Shown: piece by piece, positions 15,713-26,817 of the stretch | How the letters are laid out: each line of letters begins with the position of its first letter | Numbering within the stretch: the stretch's first letter is position 1 | Source of the DNA: Gemmataceae bacterium | Lineage (GTDB): Bacteria; Planctomycetota; Planctomycetia; Gemmatales; Gemmataceae | Reading direction: 5' to 3' | NCBI GenBank assembly: GCA_901538445.1 | Contig: LR594584.1 | Span: 3,567,586 to 3,631,585, forward strand | Length of the DNA stretch: 64,000 nucleotides | Translations under genes and position numbers: made by a program | The notes under the pieces: model-generated | Seen by the model: the letters and a program-made list of their open reading frames with translations, nothing else | What the model was told of the DNA's origin: nothing | The model's database searches: none

Positions 15713-17314
15713 ATGGCCGTCGTCTCGAACCCGGAAGCCGACCTGCGGCTGGGGATGCTCAACTCGCTGCTCACCTGCCCGCACCGGAAGCTGGGTCTCG
15801 TTCACCCGCTCCACGCCGACCTCGTGAAGGCCGACCCGCGGTTCTACGTCCGCCTCGCGGCGTGGTACGCCGACCACGGCGACGTCCGCGACCACAAGGA
15901 GATGTTCATCGTCACGCTGGTGACGAGCGACTTCCCGGGGCACCGCGACACCGGGCTGGCGATGCTGCGTGAGTTGCCGCCGTACCAGCTCGGCCGCGTC
16001 ATCGACTTCATCCACGGCCGCAAGGAGCGGGTGAAGGTCGAGGTCGAGGCGCCGCAAGAGGGCGTGCCGGCCGCCGCGATGACGCACAAGGTCGAGCGGC
16101 GGGTCGGCAAGGGCAAGAAGCCCGGGAAGCCGAAGCTCGCGGCAGGTGGGACCGTCACGCTCACCGACGAGTTCGGGCTGTTCAAGAACGTCCCGCGGTC
16201 GCTCAAAACCGAGGTGACGCGGTACCTGCGCGAGCGCGAGGCCGACGACAAGTGGTTCGACGCGACGGCGCTCCAGGCCCGCAAGGCGCTGAAGCGGCTC
16301 TACGCGCTGCTCCACGTCAAGCCGGGGCCGCGGGCGCAGGCCGTGCTGTTCGACGAGGTGCCGCCCGAGGGTTCGAAGCTCGCCGGCCTCAAGGCGCTGG
16401 CCCAGGCCGACGACGCCGACCTCCAGGCGAAGCTGATCGCCGAGCACGACGTGCCGTTCCGCGTCGCGATCGGGTTGGTGAAGGCCGTCACGCCGGCGGT
16501 GCTCAAGGCGCTCGTCGCCCGGATGTCACCGCAGGAGGTGATCAACAACCTCGACATGCTGCGGAAGCGCGGCGCGTTCGACGCACCGGACCTGAAGGCG
16601 CTCGTCGAGTCGAAGCTCGAAGCGGCCAAGACCGCGACGCGGGTCAGCGCGTTCAAGGCCGAGACGGCCCGCGACGCGGCTGCGCTGCCGGCCGAGGTGA
16701 AGGCGACGCTCGACGCGGTCGCCGACTCGCAGGTGAAGGCGCGCGGCCGGATCGCGCGGCCGACGGCGCTCCTGATCGACAAGTCGGGCTCGATGTCGCA
16801 GGCCATCGAGATCGGCAAGCGGCTCGGGTCGCTGCTCGCGGCGGTCGCGGACAAGGAGCTGTTCGTGTACGCCTTCGACTCGATCGCGTACCCGGTCGAG
16901 GCCGCGGGGCCGGACCTCGCCGCGTGGGAGAAGGCTCTCACGGGCATCACCGCCGGGGGTAACACCTCGGTCGGCGTCGGGGTCGATCAACTGCGGCGGA
17001 AGAAGCAGTACGTCGAGCAGATCGTCGTCGTCACCGACGAGGGCGAGAACGCCGAGCCGAAGTTCGTCGCGGCGCTCCAGAAGTACCGGACCGAGATGAA
17101 GGCCGACCCGCAGGTGTGCTTCGTCAAGGTGACGGGGGCCTGCACGCAGCTCGAGGACGAGTGCAAGAAGGCCGGGATCGTGACCGACGCGTACCAGTTC
17201 AGCGGCGACTACTACGCGCTGCCAAACTTGGTCCCGCTGCTCGCCCGCCCGAGCAAGCTGGAACTGCTCCAGGAGATCCTGGAGTACCCGCTCCCTCAGC
17301 GCCGGGCGGCGTGA
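15713..17314 (+). CDS. rsr: Ro60/Rsr-like RNA-binding protein (TROVE-like repeats + vWA)
   Basis: Protein of 533 aa, the usual Ro60/Rsr size. The ATG at 15713 follows AAGGAGG by seven nt. Residues 1-345 are mostly alpha-helical (DPRFYVRLAAWYADHGDVRD, HKEMFIVTLVTSDFPGHRDT, LAMLRELPPYQLGRVIDFIH), consistent with the HEAT-like ring of TROVE proteins. A basic linker (KVERRVGKGKKPGKPK) interrupts at about residue 130. Residues 350-533 are a vWA domain with a complete MIDAS start (LIDKSGSMSQ, residues 354-363), the Thr-containing GGNTSVG loop and VVVTDEGEN. Ro proteins bind misfolded RNA and Y RNAs, and in some bacteria tether a nuclease. Position directly downstream of RNA C supports that role. 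By eye I cannot separate a true TROVE from a different HEAT-vWA family. Confidence 0.7.
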   Translation: MAVVSNPEADLRLGMLNSLLTCPHRKLGLVHPLHADLVKADPRFYVRLAAWYADHGDVRDHKEMFIVTLVTSDFPGHRDTGLAMLRELPPYQLGRVIDFIHGRKERVKVEVEAPQEGVPAAAMTHKVERRVGKGKKPGKPKLAAGGTVTLTDEFGLFKNVPRSLKTEVTRYLREREADDKWFDATALQARKALKRLYALLHVKPGPRAQAVLFDEVPPEGSKLAGLKALAQADDADLQAKLIAEHDVPFRVAIGLVKAVTPAVLKALVARMSPQEVINNLDMLRKRGAFDAPDLKALVESKLEAAKTATRVSAFKAETARDAAALPAEVKATLDAVADSQVKARGRIARPTALLIDKSGSMSQAIEIGKRLGSLLAAVADKELFVYAFDSIAYPVEAAGPDLAAWEKALTGITAGGNTSVGVGVDQLRRKKQYVEQIVVVTDEGENAEPKFVAALQKYRTEMKADPQVCFVKVTGACTQLEDECKKAGIVTDAYQFSGDYYALPNLVPLLARPSKLELLQEILEYPLPQRRAA

Positions 17315-17348
17315 AAACGAAGAGGGTTGATCCGCAAATTTCGCAGAT

Positions 17349-17546
17349 GGACACAGATTAGAAATCAGAGGACGGAAAGAGGGGAAGACAATCGGGCACG
17401 GGCACGGGCACGGGCACGGACCGGAGTCCCAGCGTCCACGACGGGCCGATGCTGTCCCGTTTTCCCCCTGCCCGCGTGCGTGCCCGTGCCCGTGCCCGGT
17501 TCCGCTCCCTGTCTTTCGATCTGTGTCTTCTGTGCAATCTGTGTAT
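17349..17546. repeat. Long imperfect inverted repeat, GGGCACGGGCAC family
   Basis: Inner arms 17393-17411 and 17480-17498 are perfect 19 nt inverted copies made of GGGCAC units. Outer sequence continues the mirror (ACACAGATT near 17351 with AATCTGTGT near 17537). It fills the 297 bp gap after the Ro60-like gene. A second member lies at 38666-38777. Likely a mobile or terminator-like element; no ORF inside. Confidence 0.75.
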
Positions 17547-17611
17547 CAATTCGCTTCGTCTTCGCGCTGGGGTTGATTTTCCGTCGCGGCCCCGTTATTC
17601 GGCGGGGCCAT

Positions 17612-18601
17612 ATGAACACTCTCATCCTCGTGCTGGCGGCCGGCGTCGCGAACCCGCCCTCCCCTGTGGCTGGTCCGCTCCGGTGCGCCACCCCGTCGGC
17701 CGCGAAGGGCGACGTGAAGGGCGGCCCGCAGCTCGAGCACACGTTCGAGTTGGCCCACACCGGCACCGGCGCACTCACGATCACGAAGGTCGAGGCCAGT
17801 TGCGGGTGCCTGCGGCGCGTCCTCTCCGCCACGGCGCTCCAGCCGGGCGAGAAGGCGCAGCTCACCATCGACGTCAACACGCTCACGCAACCCGACGGCC
17901 CGAACCGCTGGCAGGTGTCCGTCGGGTACAGGACCGAGGCCCCCGGCGCGCCGCCGCAGGCCGGCGAGTTGCTCCTCGAAATCACCGCGACCCTGAGCCG
18001 CGACGTGGTCGTGAGCCCACCACAGGTGGCGTTCTCGACGACCGGCGTTGCGTCGCAGACCGTGACCGTGACCGACGGCCGCCCGAAGCCGCTCACGGTT
18101 CTGAAAGCCGGCGCGTCGAGCGCTCACCTCACTGTCGAGGTCGCACAACGGGCCGCCGGGAAGCCGCAGGAGGTGGTCGTGCGGCTCGCCGCCGACGCGC
18201 CCGCGGGGCACACCGACGAGGTCGTCACGCTCGTCACCGACGACCCCGCGTACCCCGAGCTGCGCGTCCCGGTTCGGGTGCTCAAGCGGGCCGCGGGCGG
18301 GGTGACGGCCGCGCCGGCGAGCGTCGGGGTGCGGTTCGCGGCGGGCCAGAACGAGGTCTCGACGCTCGTGCAACTCCGCGCCGCGGACGGAAAGCCGGTG
18401 GCCGTTGCGGGGGCCGAGTCCGATCATCCCGGGGTGGCCGTGAAGTTCTCGCCGGCCCCCGGGCCGGTCGCGGTGGTGCGGGTCACGGTCACCGAGGCGG
18501 CCGCGGCCCAGGCCGGGACCGCAACCGTGCGGGTGCGGCTGGCCGAACCGGCCGGGGCCGAGGTCGCGATCCCCGTCGGGTGGTCGGCCGCGAAAAAGTG
18601 A
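17612..18601 (+). CDS. DUF1573 repeat protein, secreted
   Basis: Protein of 329 aa. A short signal-like start (MNTLILVLAAGVANPPSPVA) is followed by a DUF1573 domain (residues about 40-130: LEHTFELAHTGTGALTITKV, EASCGCLRRVLSATALQPGE) with the family C-x-C. Two further Ig-like segments (residues 130-220 and 225-329) have no Cys (VVVSPPQVAFSTTGVASQTV). Probably periplasmic. No partner is evident; rex follows by 69 nt. Confidence 0.75.
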   Translation: MNTLILVLAAGVANPPSPVAGPLRCATPSAAKGDVKGGPQLEHTFELAHTGTGALTITKVEASCGCLRRVLSATALQPGEKAQLTIDVNTLTQPDGPNRWQVSVGYRTEAPGAPPQAGELLLEITATLSRDVVVSPPQVAFSTTGVASQTVTVTDGRPKPLTVLKAGASSAHLTVEVAQRAAGKPQEVVVRLAADAPAGHTDEVVTLVTDDPAYPELRVPVRVLKRAAGGVTAAPASVGVRFAAGQNEVSTLVQLRAADGKPVAVAGAESDHPGVAVKFSPAPGPVAVVRVTVTEAAAAQAGTATVRVRLAEPAGAEVAIPVGWSAAKK

Positions 18602-18670
18602 GAGTGTCGGCCGCGGAACCACGGTAAACTGAACGTGATTCGTGCCGGCGCATCGTGAGGGAGTGATCCG

Positions 18671-19336
18671 TTGGGTGAGCCGTCTGCCAACTCGGAGTCG
18701 CGCCTGTCGCGGGCGGCCGCGCACCGCCTGAGCCTGTACCTGCGGTGCGTGTCGAACTGGCCCGCCGACGGCGGGAAGGTGTCGAGCGGGCGGATCGCCG
18801 CCGCGGTCGGCGTCAGCGACGCCCAGGTGCGGCGCGACCTCGCGGCCCTCGGGCACCTCGGCCAGCGGGGCATCGGGTACGAGGCCCGCGAACTGGCCAC
18901 CGCGATCCGGGCCGCGCTCGGCATCAACCGCACCTGGCGGGCCGTGCTCATCGGGGTCGGCAACCTGGCCCGCGCGCTGCTCCGCTACCAGGGGTTCCGC
19001 ACGCAGGGGTTCGAGGTCGTCGGGCTGTTCGACACGGACCCCTCGAAGGTCGGGCAGGCGGTCGAGCACCTCACGGTCGAGTCGGCCGACGCGCTCGGCG
19101 CACGGGCCGCCGAACTCGGGGCCGAACTCGGGGTGCTCACGGTCCCCGGCGAGGTCGCGCAGAACGTGGCCGACGTGCTCGCGGCCGCCGGCGTCCGCGG
19201 CATCCTGAACTTCGCGCCGATTGTGCTGCGGCTCCCGCCGGGGGTCCGCCTCGTCACCGTCGATCTGTCGATCCAGCTCGAACAGCTCGCGTTCCTCGTC
19301 CAGCACGGCGACAACGCCAAGGCCACCGACGACTAA
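18671..19336 (+). CDS. rex: Redox-sensing transcriptional repressor Rex
   Basis: Protein of 221 aa. Rex senses the NADH/NAD+ ratio; NADH binding releases DNA. The N-terminal winged helix includes VSDAQVRRDLAALG, and the Rossmann domain has IGVGNLARALLRYQGF, GLFDTDPSKVG and VPGEVAQNVADVL. The C-terminal swapped helix is SIQLEQLAFLVQHGDN. A TTG start at 18671 follows GAGGGAG by seven nt; no ATG or GTG is in frame nearby. Regulated targets cannot be read here, although the SDR gene next to it is a candidate. Confidence 0.92.
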   Translation: MGEPSANSESRLSRAAAHRLSLYLRCVSNWPADGGKVSSGRIAAAVGVSDAQVRRDLAALGHLGQRGIGYEARELATAIRAALGINRTWRAVLIGVGNLARALLRYQGFRTQGFEVVGLFDTDPSKVGQAVEHLTVESADALGARAAELGAELGVLTVPGEVAQNVADVLAAAGVRGILNFAPIVLRLPPGVRLVTVDLSIQLEQLAFLVQHGDNAKATDD

Positions 19337-19446
19337 CCCGGCTCCGACCGCAGCGGGAAGGGACATCCCCGCGGCCGAGCCCCCGCGGCTCGCACTTTGC
19401 ACCCCCGTCCGGGGCACGTCGCCCGGGTTCAATCAGGGGGAAAGCC

Positions 19447-20349
19447 TTGGCAACGAAACTGAAGAAGCTCTCCGACCAGGTCATGGTCATCACCGGCGCG
19501 TCGTCGGGGATCGGGCTGGCGACCGCCGAAGCGGCAGCACGGGAGGGCGTGTCGCTCGTCCTCGCGGCCCGCAGCGAGCAAACGCTCCGGGACGTCGCGA
19601 ACAGGATCACGGCCGCCGGCGGGAACGCGGTCGCGGTCCCGTGCGACGTGGCCGACCGCGCGCAGGTCGAGGCGGTCGCCGCGGCCGCGGTCGCCCGGTT
19701 CGGGCGGATCGACACGTGGGTGAACAACGCCGGCATCGGCACCTACGGCCGGGCCGACGAGGGCAGCGAGGCCGACGCCCGCCGCGTGTTCGACGTCAAC
19801 TTCTGGGGCGCGGTGAACGGGTGCCTCGCCGCCCTGCCCCACCTCAAGCGGCACGGCGGCGCGCTCATTACCGTCGGCAGCGAGGTGTCCGACGCCGCGG
19901 CCCCGCTAATGGCGATCTACGTCGCCAGCAAGCACGCCATCAAGGGCTACGTGGACGTGCTGCGGATCGAGGTCGAGGACGTGGACAAGCTCCCGGTCGC
20001 GGTCACGCTCATCCAGCCGACCGCGGTGGACACGCCGTTCCCGCAGCACGCGAAGAACGAGATGGACAAGGAGCCGAAGCTGCCCAACCCGATGATCGAA
20101 CCGAAGGACGTCGCCGAGGCGATCCTGGCCGCGGCCGTGTCGCCGACGCGCGAGAAGAAGGTCGGGGCCACGTCGGTCCTGAACACCACCGTGGCGAAGA
20201 TCCTCCCGGGTCTGGGCGACAAGCTGGCGGCCGCCCGGATCGGCGACCTGGCGGCCGACGCGCCGCCGCTCAACCCCGACGGCTCGCTCCACCGGCCGAG
20301 CGAGGACATCGGTGCGGCGGGCCGCACCCACGGTGCGGGCCAGAAGTAA
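19447..20349 (+). CDS. Short-chain dehydrogenase/reductase
   Basis: Protein of 300 aa from a TTG at 19447, read as MATKLKKLSDQVMVITGASS. It has the classical SDR motifs: the cofactor loop TGASSGIG (residues 16-23), VNNAGIG, the Ser-x(12)-Tyr-x3-Lys triad (GSEVSDAAAPLMAIYVASKH) and a C-terminal extension. Basic residues after strand 2 (AARSEQ) suggest NADPH. It resembles the 300-350 aa SDRs with an extended C-terminus rather than the 250 aa core. The substrate is unknown. Two GC hairpins downstream separate it from the convergent cupredoxin gene. Confidence 0.88.
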   Translation: MATKLKKLSDQVMVITGASSGIGLATAEAAAREGVSLVLAARSEQTLRDVANRITAAGGNAVAVPCDVADRAQVEAVAAAAVARFGRIDTWVNNAGIGTYGRADEGSEADARRVFDVNFWGAVNGCLAALPHLKRHGGALITVGSEVSDAAAPLMAIYVASKHAIKGYVDVLRIEVEDVDKLPVAVTLIQPTAVDTPFPQHAKNEMDKEPKLPNPMIEPKDVAEAILAAAVSPTREKKVGATSVLNTTVAKILPGLGDKLAAARIGDLAADAPPLNPDGSLHRPSEDIGAAGRTHGAGQK

Positions 20350-20367
20350 ACCCGGTGCCGGCACGAA

Positions 20368-20402
20368 CCGGGGCCGGGGCGCACGCGACGCCCCGGCCCC
20401 GG
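20368..20402 (+). terminator. GC hairpin after the SDR gene
   Basis: Perfect 14 bp arms (20368-20381 with 20389-20402), 7 nt loop, followed by GTGTTTGTTTG. Good rho-independent-like terminator on the plus strand. Confidence 0.75.
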
Positions 20403-20457
20403 GTGTTTGTTTGCGCTCCGCGTGGCTGCCGAATCCCAACGGCACCCCGCACAAACG

Positions 20458-20496
20458 CCCGGGGCCGCCGCGCACCGCGTGCGCGGCGGCCCCGGG
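20458..20496 (-). terminator. GC hairpin after the cupredoxin gene
   Basis: Perfect 16 bp arms (20458-20473 with 20481-20496), 7 nt loop, 20 nt beyond the stop at 20516 on the minus strand; GTTTGTGC follows the hairpin on that strand. Confidence 0.7.
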
Positions 20497-20515
20497 TGTC
20501 GAACTCCGGGTCCGG

Positions 20516-21166
20516 TCACTTCACGACGATCGTGCCCTTCATGGCCTTGAGGTCCTTCGCGGTGCCGCAGTGGTACTCGAAGGTGCCCGGCTGGGTGAAC
20601 GTGGCGGTGAACTCCTGGCCCGGGGCCAGTTCGTTCGAAGTCCAGTCGCCCTTGGTCGAGGCAACCGTGTGCGCCACCTTGCCGTCGTTCACGAACCGCA
20701 CCGTGGTGCCCACGGGAACGGTGATGGGGGCGGGTTCGCCCGAGTCGGTGAGCCGCACCCGCACCTCGGTCGCGTTGGCCGGCAGGATGTTCGGCACGTT
20801 GGTCGACGGGATGTACCCGGCCGCCGGGGTCACGCCGTTCGGCTGGTAGAACGACTGGGTGCCCATCACCTGGTAGCCGCTCTGGTAGGCGCCCGGGTAC
20901 GCGTTGTAGGCCTGCGGGCACCCGCCGCACGGGGCCGGGGCGTAGGCGACGGGCATGGGCATCGGCATGCCGACGTGGCCGGGCACGTACCCGCCGCCGC
21001 ACGTGTTGCACGCCGGGGCGACCGCCACGGGCACGCTGCAGGTGTTGCAGTCGTCGCCGCCGCGGCGCTTCCGCTTGCGGAGGCCGGCGTCCGCCGTTTC
21101 CGCGAAGACGCACAGGACGGTGAGGGCCGCGAGGGAGAGGGCAAGGGGAGCGGTGAACTTGCGCAT
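20516..21166 (-). CDS. Cupredoxin-domain secreted protein
   Basis: Protein of 216 aa. The signal peptide is at residues 1-27 (MRKFTAPLALSLAALTVLCV, FAETADA). A Cys/Gly/Pro-rich linker with CNTC, CNTC and CGGC (residues 40-85) precedes the C-terminal cupredoxin domain (residues 125-216): EVRVRLTDSGEPAPITVPVG, VAHTVASTKGDWTS and YHCGTAKDLKAMKGTIVVK. His of AHTV, the Cys and the Met are in place, but the His expected two to five residues after the Cys is absent (GTAKDLKAM). A His sits before the Cys (YHC). Copper binding may thus be altered, or the second His comes from elsewhere. Confidence 0.8.
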   Translation of the reverse strand: MRKFTAPLALSLAALTVLCVFAETADAGLRKRKRRGGDDCNTCSVPVAVAPACNTCGGGYVPGHVGMPMPMPVAYAPAPCGGCPQAYNAYPGAYQSGYQVMGTQSFYQPNGVTPAAGYIPSTNVPNILPANATEVRVRLTDSGEPAPITVPVGTTVRFVNDGKVAHTVASTKGDWTSNELAPGQEFTATFTQPGTFEYHCGTAKDLKAMKGTIVVK

Positions 21167-21738
21167 GTCTGGTGTCCTTCCTGGTGTCACACGTTGCGAG
21201 CGCCGAGCGGTACGTCCCGTCCGGGCACCCGCCGGACCGTCCCCTCCCCACGGTGGGGAGGGTGGTCCTGCGGGCCGCGATTCGCACGCGGCCCGCATCC
21301 GACCGAGTTCCGTTTCACGTAACTTGCCCGACCGCGGGAAGCGTTCGGTGCGGGGGCGGGGACGTGCAAACCCTGCGCCGGCTGGGCCGCGCCGCGGCCG
21401 GGCGAGCGGAACGGGGGTGCAGATCGCGAAAAGGTGCGACTCCGAAGCGCCGCTGAATTAACGGCTTTGGCCGGATGGGTCGATTCCCGGGAACATTTCG
21501 AGCGGAGCGGAACGGAGGATGCACGGGGCGGACCCGGCATCACACCAACGGACGTGTGCGCAGGTTGGTTCCTGAACCGGCACAGCGATCACCGGCCCGG
21601 GAGAGGCCGCCCCCCGTTAGTTCTCGCTCCAACATCCTACCACGACACCACCTTTGCCGCACTCCCCCGGGGTCCGTAAAACGAACACGCAACGTTGCCG
21701 CCCCCCCGCGGCGTACCTCCCTATCCACACGGGTGAAC
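21167..21738. other. Divergent intergenic region, 572 bp
   Basis: Gap between the minus-strand cupredoxin and the plus-strand ppdK. It holds two perfect hairpins (21242-21262, 9 bp arms; 21270-21296, 10 bp arms) close to the cupredoxin start. The rest should contain both promoters; AT-richer patches are near 21446-21460 and 21640-21690, but no box is convincing. I see no gene. Confidence 0.6.
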
Positions 21739-24405
<2,667 letters not shown>

Positions 24406-24426
24406 CCCGCGGGCCGAAACGCACCG

Positions 24427-24452
24427 AGCCCACCCCGTCCGCGGGGTGGGCT
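24427..24452 (+). terminator. Terminator of ppdK
   Basis: Perfect 11 bp hairpin (24427-24437 with 24442-24452) with a 4 nt loop (TCCG), followed by TTCTC; 21 nt after the ppdK stop. Confidence 0.8.
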
Positions 24453-24497
24453 TTCTCACGCGCTGGCGGTGTGATTTACTAGTGGCGGAGGTGACGC

Positions 24498-25106
24498 ATG
24501 ACCCCAGCACAGAGCCAGCCGCCGAGCCCGCTGTACGCGGTCGCGGGCTTCTTCCGCCTGACCGTGGACCAGTACCACGAGATGATCCGCAACAACACGC
24601 TGACGACCGACGACCGGGTGGAACTCCTCGACGGCTACCTGGTGAACAAGATGCCCCAGAACACGCCGCACGCCAGTTGCACCCAGAGGCTCTCCCGGCT
24701 GTTGTACCGGCACGCGCCGGCAGACTGGGTCGTGAGAATTCAACTGCCCGTGACGCTCGCGAAGAGCGAGCCCGAGCCCGATGGGGCTCTCGTCCGGGGC
24801 AACGACACGACCTACGACCACCGGCACCCGACCGGCACCGACTTCGGTGTGCTGGTCGAAGTCGCAGACTCGTCCCTCGCGCTCGACCGCGGCCCGAAAG
24901 CCGTTCTCTACGCGCGGGCCGGGGTTCCGGTCTACTGGGTCGTGAACATCCCGGACCGGCAGGTCGAGGTGTACACGGACCCGGACCCGGCCGCGAACCC
25001 GGCGGCGTACCGGACCCGCACCGATTTCGGGATCGCCGACGCGGTTCCGGTGGTGCTCGACGGCGTAACGGTCGCCACGCTGCCCGTCGCCGACCTGATC
25101 CCGTAA
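24498..25106 (+). CDS. Uma2-family (DUF820) putative endonuclease
   Basis: Protein of 202 aa with GGAGG before the ATG. Features of the Uma2 family: an N-terminal YHEMIRNNTLTTDDRVELLD segment, GYLVNKM, then the PD-(D/E)xK-type core SEPEPDGALVRG, VLVEVADSSLALDRGPKAVL and YARAGVPVYWVVNIPDRQVE. The acidic residues of EPEPD and the E of VLVEV, with the K of PKAVLYA, fit the nuclease fold. The family is strongly expanded in planctomycetes and cyanobacteria; its function is uncertain. A related protein is encoded at 25974-26738. Confidence 0.88.
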   Translation: MTPAQSQPPSPLYAVAGFFRLTVDQYHEMIRNNTLTTDDRVELLDGYLVNKMPQNTPHASCTQRLSRLLYRHAPADWVVRIQLPVTLAKSEPEPDGALVRGNDTTYDHRHPTGTDFGVLVEVADSSLALDRGPKAVLYARAGVPVYWVVNIPDRQVEVYTDPDPAANPAAYRTRTDFGIADAVPVVLDGVTVATLPVADLIP

Positions 25107-25175
25107 CGGCCGTTTGACTCCCTCCGGTCGGTCGCGATAATCTCGGTGTTCCACATCTCACCCGAGGTTCCGCGC

Positions 25176-25913
25176 ATGTGCTGCTTCTCCGGTAAGGTCG
25201 AGTCCGTTTCCGACACGAACATCTTCGCCCGCGCGTCCCGGGACGGGCGGCAGTTCCTGGTCTACAGCATGAAGTTCAAGGCCGGCGACGACCTCGCCAT
25301 GATCCTCCCGATCCCGACCCCGAAGGACTCGGCCGAAGACGCGGTCAAGTTCATCAACCTGGAGAAGTACGAGACGTTCTTCGACGACCTGAACGCGGCG
25401 TTCCCGGCCCCGGCCTCGGACGCCCCGACCCGCGGGGGCAAGGGCGACAAGCCGCTCGCGGTGGTCGAGGTCGGCAAGTACGTCGCGTCGTTCGTGCCGT
25501 CGGTGAAGGCGTTCGACAAGCTCGACCAGCAGTTCCGGCTGCCCGCCGCGGTGTGGGACAAGCTCCCGCAGTACGCCGACTTCGGGTTCGCCGTGTTCAA
25601 GCTCAAGAAGCCCGAGAAGGGCGAGCAGAAGGTCCACCCGATGGCGTTCGAGTTCCCGCGGGACGACAAGAAGATCCTGTTCCTCCCGACGCTCCACATC
25701 CACGACGGCACCGTGCCGGCCAAGGCGAAGTTCGACCACGCCCTGTTCTGCCAGGTGCCCGAGGCCCCGAGCGGCTGGGAGGAGTCGCCGGGCCTGGCCG
25801 ACACGAGCGTGAAGGTGAAGGAGACGCAGGGCATCGTGGACCCGAACGGCCACATCTACCGCAAGGTGATGCGCGGCGTGTTCGAGAACAAGGACGTCGG
25901 CATCCTGAGCTGA
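25176..25913 (+). CDS. Conserved protein beginning MCCFSGKVE
   Basis: Protein of 245 aa from the ATG at 25176; ten upstream in-frame residues are possible but less likely. It starts MCCFSGKVESVSDTNIFARA with no signal peptide. The core (FLVYSMKFKAGDDLAMILPI, VEVGKYVASFVPSVKAFDKL, KVHPMAFEFPRDDKKILFLP, TLHIHDGTVPAKAKFDHALF) looks like a globular alpha/beta protein with a His/Asp-rich patch (HIHDG). I have the impression of a family with a conserved MCCFS start but cannot name it. It stands between the two Uma2 genes. Confidence 0.65.
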   Translation: MCCFSGKVESVSDTNIFARASRDGRQFLVYSMKFKAGDDLAMILPIPTPKDSAEDAVKFINLEKYETFFDDLNAAFPAPASDAPTRGGKGDKPLAVVEVGKYVASFVPSVKAFDKLDQQFRLPAAVWDKLPQYADFGFAVFKLKKPEKGEQKVHPMAFEFPRDDKKILFLPTLHIHDGTVPAKAKFDHALFCQVPEAPSGWEESPGLADTSVKVKETQGIVDPNGHIYRKVMRGVFENKDVGILS

Positions 25914-25973
25914 CGCGGCGTAGCACCTGGCGGTGCGGGTGTGGTATGGTGGGTTAATCGTTGAGGGCCACGC

Positions 25974-26738
25974 ATGTCGGCACCCGCCGCACCCGCTGAG
26001 CAGTCCCCGCTGCAAGCCGTTAATGGGTTCCTCCACCGGATCACGGTTCCGGAGTACCACGACCTGCTCACGATCGGCGTGCTCCGCGAGGGCGAACCGG
26101 TCGAGTTGCTCGACGGCTACATGATTCACAAGTGGGACGTGGTCTCCGCCGCACCGCCGTCGCTCGCGAGCATCTCCGGGTTCCGGCGGCTGACCGTCGC
26201 CGACTACCACAAGATGATCGCCGCGGGGTTGCTCCGGGACGGCGAGCCGGTGGAACTCCTCGAAGGCTACCTGGTGCGGAAGATGTCGCACAACACCCCG
26301 CACGGGATCGCCGTCCAGAAGTTAACCAAGCGACTCGTCCGGGTCGCGCCGCCCGGGTGGGAGCCCCGGTGCCAGTTGCCCATCACGCTGCCGACGAGCG
26401 AGCCCGAACCCGACGGGCTCCTCGCGCGGGGCGACGAATCGACGTTCGCCACCCACCACCCGTTCCCGGCCGAGATCGGACTCGTGGTCGAAGTGTCGGA
26501 CACGTCGCTCGGCTTCGACCGCGGCGAAAAGGGGCGGATCTACGCTCGGGCCGCGATCCCGGTGTACTGGATCGTGAACGTCGCGGAGCGGCAGGTGGAA
26601 GTGTACTCGAACCCGGACGTGGCCGCCGACCCGCCCCGGTACCGCGACCGCACCGACTACCGGCCCGGCGACCAGCTCCCGATCACCCTCGACGGGGCCA
26701 CCGCCGCGACGATCGCGGTCGCGGACCTGTTGCCATGA
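25974..26738 (+). CDS. Uma2-family protein with duplicated N-terminal segment
   Basis: Protein of 254 aa, about 50 residues longer than the one at 24498. The extra length is a second copy of the N-terminal module: residues 17-54 (NGFLHRITVPEYHDLLTIGV, REGEPVELLDGYMIHK) repeat at 68-106 (SGFRRLTVADYHKMIAAGLL, RDGEPVELLEGYLVRK). The nuclease-like core follows once (SEPEPDGLLARGDES, GLVVEVSDTSLGFDRGEKGR). Probably built by internal tandem duplication or fusion of a partial copy. Confidence 0.87.
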   Translation: MSAPAAPAEQSPLQAVNGFLHRITVPEYHDLLTIGVLREGEPVELLDGYMIHKWDVVSAAPPSLASISGFRRLTVADYHKMIAAGLLRDGEPVELLEGYLVRKMSHNTPHGIAVQKLTKRLVRVAPPGWEPRCQLPITLPTSEPEPDGLLARGDESTFATHHPFPAEIGLVVEVSDTSLGFDRGEKGRIYARAAIPVYWIVNVAERQVEVYSNPDVAADPPRYRDRTDYRPGDQLPITLDGATAATIAVADLLP

Positions 26739-26817
26739 GCGGAACGGCGACCAGATCGCGTTAATCGGGGTAACGGTTTGCGGGTAACGGTGCAGCCACC
26801 TGTGACCGGAGGCCGCC

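Noticed and set aside
15713-17314. MoxR-associated vWA protein (BatA/YehL type)
   Set aside because: There is no MoxR ATPase beside it and the domain order is a long helical N-terminus followed by a C-terminal vWA, as in Ro60, at the right length. It is still not excluded formally.
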